Assembly (NCBI GenBank): GCA_023423675.1
Contig: JAFAFD010000338.1
Location: 1 to 8,001, forward strand
Direction of reading: 5' to 3'
DNA: 8,001 nt
Source: Pseudomonadota bacterium
GTDB taxonomy: Bacteria; Pseudomonadota; Gammaproteobacteria; Xanthomonadales; Xanthomonadaceae
How positions within the stretch are numbered: the first letter of the stretch is position 1; each line of letters opens with the position of its first letter. The position numbers and the translations under genes are program-made. Under the pieces are notes generated by a model. The model was not told where the DNA came from. It saw only the letters and a program-made list of their open reading frames with translations, and ran no database searches. This document shows, in pieces, positions 1-5,182 of this stretch.

Positions 1-116
1 AGTGGGGACTTCCGGGTCATTGCTGAATTCCTTGAATGGGTTGCAAGCGAACTTAGCAATGGCCGCACGCGGAGTTGCAAAGGCGGCGTGAGGCTTCGGT
101 TACGTCGTCATGCCGC
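1..116. other. Left-edge stretch, possible 3' end of an unidentified gene
   Basis: This stretch lies downstream of the effector gene's stop and runs off the window. Two plus-strand frames are open from the edge. One ends at a TGA at 89-91, with a peptide finishing LAMAARGVAKAA. The other ends at a TAG at 118-120 and begins SGDFRVIAEFLEWVASEL. Either could be the tail of a gene convergent with the effector. I recognise neither and cannot choose between them from so little sequence. I see no clear intrinsic terminator for the effector gene here: there is a weak GCCGC/GCGGC pairing on the minus strand but no T-run. Confidence 0.2.
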
Positions 117-1442
117 CTAGCCCATGCGCATGGATGGGTTGTCCCGTGTCTGCAGGTCCACCTCCTGCTGCTGGCGCTGCACCTGGCTCTGCTCGCGGTC
201 CACGCTGGCCACCTGCAGGCGCTGCAGCGACTGCTCGACCGGTGTCTGCACCGCGAGATCCGTCGGCATCGACGCGCGAAGATGCGCGGGATCGTTCGGC
301 TCGCCCTGCACCACAAAGACATTGCGGCCGGCAGGGTTGTCGCTCGTCTGCGCGCTCAGCATCACGTGGTCGGCCCGCTCCAGGTTGTGTTGGCGCGCCA
401 GCGCCATCACGCTAGCGGTCAGGCGCTCGCTGCTTTCATCATGCGTACGCCCTGCCTGCGCATCCAGAACCGCCACGCGATGCCTGACCTGCTGCAGCAG
501 ACCGTACTCGGCATGGCCCGGGCCGATATCCGCCAACCGGGTCGGGGCGAGGCGGGGGTCCGGCAGATCGTCGACGGACGCTGTGAGAGGGCTGCGGGTG
601 ATCGTGCGGAACGTATCGTCTGCATGGAACTGGGTGGCCTTCTGCTGGCGCTCCAGACGCACCTCGCGCGCATCATTGAGTTCAGCAATGCGTGCGGGAT
701 CGGTGATCTCGCTCATCGTCACATGGCCACCACCGGCGCTGACATTGGTCCATTTCTTCTCCCCCTCGAAGTACATGGCGTAGTGGCTGTTGCCGCCAAT
801 CACGTTTGGGTCGACCGACGAGCGACCTTCAAGGGCTTGGACGGCTTCATGCGCCGTCAACGTGAGCACATAGCGACCGCCCTTCCATTTGCCCATCTGC
901 GTTACGGCATCGATACTGGTATCCCAGGCGCGCGTGATGCCTCGGTAGTCGTTGTTGAGCATGCCGGTCCAGATCTGCTCCATCTTCTGCGGACCCTCCT
1001 TGGCAAGTGCAGCCTGCAGCAGCACGCGCGGGGTCCAGCAGTTTGGATCAAGCCTGTGATGCTCGAAGGCACGATCATGTGACAGCATCACGTCCCTGCC
1101 CGGCAGGTTCAAGGCAAGATCCGGGCGTTTCAGGTCGAACCAGCGCTGCCTGCGCTCGAGGTCCTGCATGATCAGGGTCTGCCCAAAAGACTCCCATTCC
1201 CGCTCGCTCAGATTCGCGTTGGGGTGGCGGGAGCCATTGTCGTGCTGGTGCGACGCGTGGCTCTGCGCGTAACTGTTGGCCACACGTCCAGGCAGGCTGT
1301 CATTGCGCACCACTCCAAGTGCCAGCGTCCCGTAGCCGTCGGCCCCCTCCAGCTGCGACAGATAGTTCCAGTAAAGCTCGCGATTCCCGGACCTGGCGTA
1401 ACTTCCGAGGATTTCCAGATTCTTTTGGCTCAATCCACTCAT
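117..1442 (-). CDS. Xanthomonadales T4SS antibacterial effector with C-terminal XVIPCD (X-Tfe)
   Basis: This 441-aa protein is a probable toxin delivered into rival bacteria by the Xanthomonadales T4SS. Residues about 311-426 have the XVIPCD pattern: GLLQQVRHRVAVLDAQAGR, then HDESSERLTASVMALA, ADHVMLS, GRNVFVVQGEPNDPAHLRA, AVQTPVEQSLQRLQ and a Gln-rich tail. In the family this domain binds the VirD4 coupling protein. Residues 1-285 are the presumed toxin part. They include GNRELYWNYLSQ (20-30) and TLALGVVRNDSLPGRVANSYAQ-type sequence (39-60), which I associate with other XVIPCD proteins, but I cannot name an activity or catalytic residues. There is no signal peptide, as expected for this route. 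The start is supported by GGGAGG about 7 nt upstream. The gene lies 24 bp after the lipoprotein gene, the usual immunity-then-effector order. A known Stenotrophomonas maltophilia pair, Smlt3024/Smlt3025, has the same plan, but orthology is unproven. Confidence 0.88.
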   Translation of the reverse strand: MSGLSQKNLEILGSYARSGNRELYWNYLSQLEGADGYGTLALGVVRNDSLPGRVANSYAQSHASHQHDNGSRHPNANLSEREWESFGQTLIMQDLERRQRWFDLKRPDLALNLPGRDVMLSHDRAFEHHRLDPNCWTPRVLLQAALAKEGPQKMEQIWTGMLNNDYRGITRAWDTSIDAVTQMGKWKGGRYVLTLTAHEAVQALEGRSSVDPNVIGGNSHYAMYFEGEKKWTNVSAGGGHVTMSEITDPARIAELNDAREVRLERQQKATQFHADDTFRTITRSPLTASVDDLPDPRLAPTRLADIGPGHAEYGLLQQVRHRVAVLDAQAGRTHDESSERLTASVMALARQHNLERADHVMLSAQTSDNPAGRNVFVVQGEPNDPAHLRASMPTDLAVQTPVEQSLQRLQVASVDREQSQVQRQQQEVDLQTRDNPSMRMG

Positions 1443-1466
1443 GCCTGCCTCCCTGTAGGCAACGGA

Positions 1467-2336
1467 TTACTTCACCTTGCTTTCCGCAAGGACACGCCTC
1501 ACGGCACTCTCCATGCGTTTCCAATCCTGCAGAAACACCCTGTTATAGCTGAGCATGATCGAGAGCTTGCTCTCGTCATCCACGAAGTAGTGCGTACACC
1601 CTGCCACTGTAGATCCAGGCATGTCCGTGATCTCGCTGCCTTGCACACGCAGGCCATCCGCACTGTGCTTACTGCTGTCGCACTTGATGAAGGTGGTCAG
1701 GCGAGCCTGTGCATCACGGACCACGTACCAGTCACCTTCGTAAGCCGGGTTCCGCGGTGCCGGCCTGCCATAGCGAGCCTGGTATCGTTCTGAATACACG
1801 GCCATCTTTTCTTCATCGATGGCGTACGGAATCAAGCCCAGGGTTTCAGGCTGCGCGATACGCAGATCAAGCCTGGCAGCAGGATCACCGTGCTCCACCG
1901 AATCGCCGTCCGTACGGGCCTCGTCGCCCGAGTACCGTGCCAACACTGTCTGGATGGGCACACGGTCGACGTAGTCAATGAGGACTTTGATCTCCTTTCG
2001 AAAATCGTTTGTGCGTGGATCGGCCCGCGCACCTGGCGCCGTCGGCTTCATATCCGGCCATTCAATCACCAGGCTAACGCCCTCGCCCGGCCAGGGCGCG
2101 ATCTGGCTGTCCAGATAATTGGCGGGAAACCGGAACGTCGTCGGACCGAGTTTCACATCCACCGGTGCGTCGGTGTAGGTATGCCCATTGAGGGTACGGC
2201 CGGTCTGGGTTGCGCCCGACATGGCAGGATTCCTTTCGTGTTCGTTGGACGGCGGCCGTGCGCATGCACCGGCACTTACTGCGACAGCAAGTGCCAGTGC
2301 CAGGCAGCGGCCGGGGGACATCACGTGCATGGCCAT
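1467..2336 (-). CDS. Lipoprotein, probable immunity protein for the T4SS effector (X-Tfi)
   Basis: This 289-aa protein probably protects the producer from the neighbouring effector. The N-terminus MAMHVMSPGRCLALALAVAVSAGAC is a lipoprotein signal with the likely lipidated Cys at residue 25 (AGA|C, an acceptable but not ideal lipobox), placing the mature protein in the periplasm. The rest is hydrophilic, with TTFRFPANYLDSQ, a WPDMKPTAPG segment and a C-terminal part containing CTHYFVD, SYNR and DWKRMESAVRRVL. These features recall immunity lipoproteins of lipase-type effectors (Tli families), but I cannot assign a family firmly. The ORF opens at 2402; I chose 2336 because it starts directly at the signal peptide (ATG at 2330 and 2321 are alternatives). 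Another ATG at 2222 (Met39) has a better ribosome binding site and would give a 251-aa form without signal peptide. The stop is 24 bp before the effector start, so the two are probably co-transcribed. Confidence 0.8.
   Translation of the reverse strand: MAMHVMSPGRCLALALAVAVSAGACARPPSNEHERNPAMSGATQTGRTLNGHTYTDAPVDVKLGPTTFRFPANYLDSQIAPWPGEGVSLVIEWPDMKPTAPGARADPRTNDFRKEIKVLIDYVDRVPIQTVLARYSGDEARTDGDSVEHGDPAARLDLRIAQPETLGLIPYAIDEEKMAVYSERYQARYGRPAPRNPAYEGDWYVVRDAQARLTTFIKCDSSKHSADGLRVQGSEITDMPGSTVAGCTHYFVDDESKLSIMLSYNRVFLQDWKRMESAVRRVLAESKVK
2220..2237 (-). promoter_or_regulatory. Strong internal ribosome binding site and second start (Met39) in the immunity gene
   Basis: On the minus strand the bases GAAAGGAATCCTGCC precede an in-frame ATG at 2222-2220. 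AAGGA is separated from the ATG by 8 nt, close to the ideal Shine-Dalgarno arrangement and better than anything before the upstream starts at 2336, 2330 or 2321. Initiation here would skip residues 1-38, which are the whole signal peptide, the lipidated Cys and a short linker, and give a cytosolic protein. Whether both starts are used cannot be read from sequence alone. Confidence 0.55.
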
Positions 2337-2346
2337 TCCATAGCAG

Positions 2347-2380
2347 GGTTCCGGGGCCACTATAGGGAACCGGGTGTCAA
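2347..2380 (-). promoter_or_regulatory. Candidate promoter with a dyad across the -10, upstream of the immunity gene
   Basis: Reading the minus strand, TATAGT (2364-2359) is a good -10 match and lies about 22 bp before the start at 2336. It sits inside a 6-bp inverted repeat, GGTTCC (2347-2352) and GGAACC (2366-2371) with a 13-bp gap, which could be an operator or a small hairpin. A perfect TTGACA (2380-2375) is also present, but only 10 bp from TATAGT, too short for an ordinary sigma-70 pair. The promoter is therefore tentative. It would let the immunity-effector pair be expressed separately from the upstream 135-aa gene. Confidence 0.3.
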
Positions 2381-2405
2381 CGAGACAGGAACGGCGTCCC
2401 AACCT

Positions 2406-2813
2406 TCACGGCACCAGGCTGCGCTCCACCTGCAGCGACAGCATCTGGCAGGCATTAAACAGCCCTTCAATCACCGCTGCGGAGGGGCAGCACGCGGGGT
2501 CATCGCTTTCCCGCGCTACATGCGCGGCGTGCAGTACGGCGGTCAACGCGGTGATGCCCGAAGCGCTGCGGGTCGCCAGAGCCAGATCGAATGCCCGCCC
2601 GGGGCTGAGACGGGTTTCGGTCCACGCCTCGCCATCGGCGCGCAGGTTCTTTCCATGGCCTTTGAGGTGTGCAAAGAACGCGGATGATGGCGCGCCCTCG
2701 GCGGACTCGCAGAGGGCATCCTCAAGCGTTTCGGCCACAGCATTGGGAAGATCGCGCAGGGCTGCGCCGAGCAGCGCGTGCACGCGGGGATAGTCGGGAA
2801 GACGGTCAGACAT
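2406..2813 (-). CDS. Hypothetical protein, 135 aa, upstream of the X-Tfi/X-Tfe pair
   Basis: I do not recognise this family. The protein begins MSDRLPDYPRVHALLGAAL and looks mostly alpha-helical and Ala-rich, with no signal peptide and no membrane segment, so it is probably cytoplasmic. Its C-terminal third (SGITALTAVLHAAHVARES, then SAAVIEGLFNACQMLSLQVE) resembles the helical bundle of small uncharacterised proteins common in pseudomonads and xanthomonads, but I cannot name a domain. The ORF extends upstream to 2933, but the extra N-terminus is Pro/Arg/His-rich and unlike coding sequence. The start at 2813 is backed by GTGAGG with GAGG about 9 nt upstream. The stop lies 69 bp before the lipoprotein start, on the same strand, so it may belong to the same transcript. 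A role as regulator or accessory factor of the effector pair is possible but not shown. Confidence 0.7.
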   Translation of the reverse strand: MSDRLPDYPRVHALLGAALRDLPNAVAETLEDALCESAEGAPSSAFFAHLKGHGKNLRADGEAWTETRLSPGRAFDLALATRSASGITALTAVLHAAHVARESDDPACCPSAAVIEGLFNACQMLSLQVERSLVP

Positions 2814-2853
2814 GGCGGCAACCTCACGGTGTGGCCACCTGCAGATGCAAGGT

Positions 2854-2931
2854 GGCGGACGGTGCGGGTTGGCGTGCCGGATACGTACCGCTAAAGCCGG
2901 CGGATCGAAAGATCCCCACGCATCGTCCGCC
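2854..2931. repeat. Inverted repeat, 12 of 13 positions paired, enclosing short hairpins
   Basis: GGCGGACGGTGCG at 2854-2866 pairs with CGCATCGTCCGCC at 2919-2931, with one G:T wobble position. Inside are GCCGG (2876-2880) with CCGGC (2897-2901), and a perfect GGATC-GAAA-GATCC hairpin (2902-2915) with a GNRA-type loop on the plus strand. Together they could fold as a three-way junction. The element begins about 40 bp upstream of the 135-aa gene's start and so could lie in its 5' leader. Confidence 0.45.
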
Positions 2932-3001
2932 ATGAACTGGCAATGCGGTGCATTGTCGGGACTGCAGCAGGAGCTGCAAGCACGACCGGTAGCGGTACGT
3001 A
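2882..3001. repeat. 120-bp segment bounded by 12-bp perfect inverted repeats
   Basis: TACGTACCGCTA at 2882-2893 is the exact reverse complement of TAGCGGTACGTA at 2990-3001. Between them lie perfect hairpins GGATC-GAAA-GATCC (2902-2915), CAATGC-GGT-GCATTG (2941-2955) and TGCAGC-AGGA-GCTGCA (2963-2978). Just outside is CGGGA-N6-TCCCG (3006-3021). The layout fits a small palindromic element (REP-like or MITE-like) or a multibranched structured RNA. I see no flanking target-site duplication and no transposase, and no GTAG start typical of known Stenotrophomonas REP elements. Confidence 0.5.
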
Positions 3002-3021
3002 AGTTCGGGACGCCAATCCCG

Positions 3022-3078
3022 GCCAGGGCGAGTGCCTTGCCAGGGCGATGATTGACACACTGTTTGGCCCCTTAAAAG
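3022..3078 (+). promoter_or_regulatory. Candidate promoter with two direct repeats upstream of the -35
   Basis: GCCAGGGCGA occurs twice, at 3022-3031 and 3039-3048, with a 17-bp period. Four bases later comes a perfect -35 hexamer TTGACA (3052-3057). The best -10 is TAAAAG (3073-3078) at 15-bp spacing, which is weak and short. The direct repeats sit where an activator would bind. The promoter would face the PAAR gene, but with a leader of about 360 nt, so it may be unused or may once have served a lost gene. Confidence 0.3.
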
Positions 3079-3444
3079 CAGGGAAACTGCCTACCCAGCT
3101 GTAGTTGAGCCGCTTGCGTCATGAGATGGCGAGTTACCCCCAAGATGCCCGCACCGACAGGATCCTCGGCCTGCAAATCAGCTGGGCGCGACTGATTCTG
3201 GAGAGTGGAATGCGACACGCCAGACACTCCGCCATCCTGGAAGCCGTTGCGCTCTGAGCCGGTCTTATGTCGCAACAGCCTCTACTTCACCCAGCTGATT
3301 CGGCCAGAGGACCTAGTGTTTCGCTTTCTTTGAAGCGGCAATCGTCTGGTACAGCTGCATTCTGCCCGGCCTGTCGCAAAAGACACTCGAAGCACCTTCA
3401 GAGCACGTTGGATTCTGCAATCCAATCACCGGTGGAAGACATTC

Positions 3445-4641
3445 ATGGCACGGCACTGGATTGTGGAGGGAGATCCTACCTCCAGCGGAGGGCATGTGAT
3501 CACGGCGTCGAACTACACCGTCATCGACGGCAAAGGTGTCGCACGGGTGGGTGACAAGGCGACGTGTCCCAAGAAACACAAAGGCGTGTTTGAAATCATA
3601 GAAGGTGACAGCACGATCATCATCGATGGTCATCCTGTTGCGCTGCATGGATGCGCGCTCGCGTGTGGTTGCAGACTGATGTCCAACAAACAGCTCAGGG
3701 TTTACGTATCAAACGCTGCCACCACAGACCGCACTGCGAACGCAACCGCGGCTGGCGTACAGCAAGCCGCCACACCCGTCGTCAGCGATCAGAGCCTTCC
3801 GTTCGACCAGGCCATCCGCTTCACGGGCTTCCAAGGCACGCCCTTGCGGGAAATTCCCTACACCCTGCACCTGGCGAACGGCCAGACTTTCTCGGGCACA
3901 ACCAATACGCTAGGCGAGACCTCACGCGTATCAACCCACGAAAGCGTGGCTGTGGTGCGCGCAGCGCTGCACCCACCCAGCGTCTCCAGCGGCTGTTGCG
4001 AACGCACCTTGCTGGCCGGGGACGATGACGCAGAGATCTTCGATATTGATGGTGTGATTACCACCTCTGCCACCATAGGAACGTCAGTCGTACCGGTGAC
4101 GGTGCCACGCCATGAGCGCGTCCTGACGCAGGGCGAGATCGAGATGGCACAACTGGTATTCGGCGATGCGATCGACTACAGCTCGGTAAGGATTCACAAC
4201 CATGGCTACTGGATGCTTCTGGGAATGCAGCCGAAGGACACTGTGGTTGCGCCCAATGGCGAGATCTATTTTCCGAAAGGCATATATCGCCGCGACTACT
4301 CTATTGAGAACCTTGAGCTCCAGAAGCTCTTCATCCATGAGATGACGCATGTCTGGCAGTATCAGCTGGGTTACAACGTAAAGCTGATCCGCGGCCCTCG
4401 GCCGGGAATGAGTTACAAGTATGAGCTTGATGAGCTTCGCCTGCTCCACGACTACAACATGGAGGCGCAAGGAGAGATCGTCGCGGACTACTTCCTGGTT
4501 GCCTTCCGTGACTCAGCCAGCAAAGTGAGCAGCGCTGCGTATCAAACAACGGATGACATTCACGCCAAATTGGAGCGCACCCTTGCGCAATTCCTCGCAT
4601 CGCCTCGCGACAAGCGTAATCTTCCAAAAACGACACGATGA
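3445..4641 (+). CDS. T6SS PAAR-domain effector with C-terminal zincin-like metallopeptidase domain
   Basis: This 398-aa protein is a probable specialised effector that caps the T6SS spike and carries its own toxin domain. Residues 1-80 form a PAAR domain: GDPTSSGGHVITAS, VARVGDKATCPKKHKG, then IIIDGHPVALHGC and CGC, with candidate metal ligands among His17, Cys41, His45, His68 and Cys70. A beta-rich linker follows (about 117-175, PYTLHLANGQTFSGTTNTLGETSRV type). The C-terminal domain (about 225-365) has VFGDAIDYSSVRIHN (238 onward) and HEMTHVWQYQ, an HExxH zinc site at His298, Glu299 and His302. MEAQGEIVADY follows, with Glu340 or Glu344 as a possible third ligand. This is typical of proteins labelled Vgr-related in databases. 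The substrate is unknown. GGTGGAAG upstream supports the start. The stop overlaps the next gene by 4 bp (ATGA), so the lipoprotein is probably translationally coupled. Confidence 0.85.
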   Translation: MARHWIVEGDPTSSGGHVITASNYTVIDGKGVARVGDKATCPKKHKGVFEIIEGDSTIIIDGHPVALHGCALACGCRLMSNKQLRVYVSNAATTDRTANATAAGVQQAATPVVSDQSLPFDQAIRFTGFQGTPLREIPYTLHLANGQTFSGTTNTLGETSRVSTHESVAVVRAALHPPSVSSGCCERTLLAGDDDAEIFDIDGVITTSATIGTSVVPVTVPRHERVLTQGEIEMAQLVFGDAIDYSSVRIHNHGYWMLLGMQPKDTVVAPNGEIYFPKGIYRRDYSIENLELQKLFIHEMTHVWQYQLGYNVKLIRGPRPGMSYKYELDELRLLHDYNMEAQGEIVADYFLVAFRDSASKVSSAAYQTTDDIHAKLERTLAQFLASPRDKRNLPKTTR

Positions 4642-5135
4642 TCAGACTTTCATTACCCCTCTGCGCTCTGCTGCTACCGCTGGTTGCCAGCTGCTCACCG
4701 CCGCCCGGGCGCTATCAGAATGCCACGGTCAGCGCATCCGAGGGCAGACTTTGCTTTGGCGTTCCTGACACTCGCGAGACTCGATCTGCGCCGCCTGAGA
4801 TCGCCTCAATCGCTGTGAGCGAAGTTGGGCACGGCCTTTATCCGATCTGGGAGCGTGTGTTCAGGGAAGAGCACATTCCCGAACCTGCCCTGCCTGCTAG
4901 CCAGTGCATTCCTTATGCCTCGGGGCCGACCCCAGCGCCGCCATTGCAGCGGGGAACGTACTACGAGGTGATGCTCTCCGGGTACACGCCGGGCAATCCA
5001 GAAAATAAGGGTGAGGGAGAAAAGCGTGTATTCATCTCCTGTTTCCATCTCCGTCAAGCCGCCGATGCTACCGCCTTGGTGCCCGTAATGGTGATCTGCG
5101 GCAATGTGCCCCCATCTTCGCCACCGCCCGCATGA
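4638..5135 (+). CDS. Lipoprotein, probable immunity protein to the PAAR-zincin effector, copy 1
   Basis: This 165-aa protein has a clear lipoprotein signal, MIRLSLPLCALLLPLVASC, with lipobox VASC and lipidated Cys19. Serine at +2 favours outer-membrane sorting. The mature part contains Cys in GRLCFGV, SQCIPYASG, FISCFHL and VICGN, which could form periplasmic disulfides, and ends in a Pro/Ser-rich tail. I do not recognise a named family. Its ATG overlaps the PAAR gene's stop (ATGA at 4638-4641), and a periplasmic lipoprotein directly after a PAAR toxin is the usual immunity arrangement. This implies that the toxin acts in the periplasm. A paralogue follows immediately. The immunity role is inferred from position, size and signal, not from homology. 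Confidence 0.8.
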   Translation: MIRLSLPLCALLLPLVASCSPPPGRYQNATVSASEGRLCFGVPDTRETRSAPPEIASIAVSEVGHGLYPIWERVFREEHIPEPALPASQCIPYASGPTPAPPLQRGTYYEVMLSGYTPGNPENKGEGEKRVFISCFHLRQAADATALVPVMVICGNVPPSSPPPA

Positions 5136-5182
5136 GCACACCACCAATGGTGTCCGCGGCGCGGAGCAAGACTCAGTACGTT

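Larger units (their letters stand above)
2814..3444. other. Gene-poor divergent spacer, about 630 bp, rich in inverted repeats
   Basis: This spacer separates the divergent T4SS-effector and PAAR blocks. No ORF here looks like a real gene. It holds a nested set of inverted repeats (2854-3021), a 10-bp direct repeat next to a perfect -35 hexamer (3022-3057), and two short open plus-strand stretches that may be gene remnants. One, 3126-3257, encodes MASYPQDARTDRILGLQISW and onward (43 aa). The other, 3196-3333, has no ATG and ends YFTQLIRPEDLVFRFL. Neither has a convincing ribosome binding site or a family I recognise. Confidence 0.5.

Noticed and set aside
75..1082. Long plus-strand open frame opposite the T4SS effector gene
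   Set aside because: Its His/Arg/Leu-rich translation has no family character, while the minus-strand frame has clear XVIPCD motifs and a ribosome binding site. It is an antisense shadow in GC-rich DNA.
1890..2687. 265-codon plus-strand open frame across the immunity and 135-aa genes
   Set aside because: It spans two well-supported minus-strand genes and the gap between them, and its translation shows no recognisable domain.
2814..2933. N-terminal extension of the 135-aa gene to an ATG at 2933
   Set aside because: The added residues are Pro/Arg/His-rich and non-coding in character, and the 2813 start has a proper ribosome binding site.
2882..3001. Insertion sequence or CRISPR repeats
   Set aside because: There is no transposase ORF, no target-site duplication at the ends, and no regularly spaced direct repeats, so only a small palindromic element or RNA structure is supported.
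3313..3648. 111-codon minus-strand open frame overlapping the start of the PAAR gene
   Set aside because: It lies opposite the PAAR domain coding sequence and has no recognisable motif.
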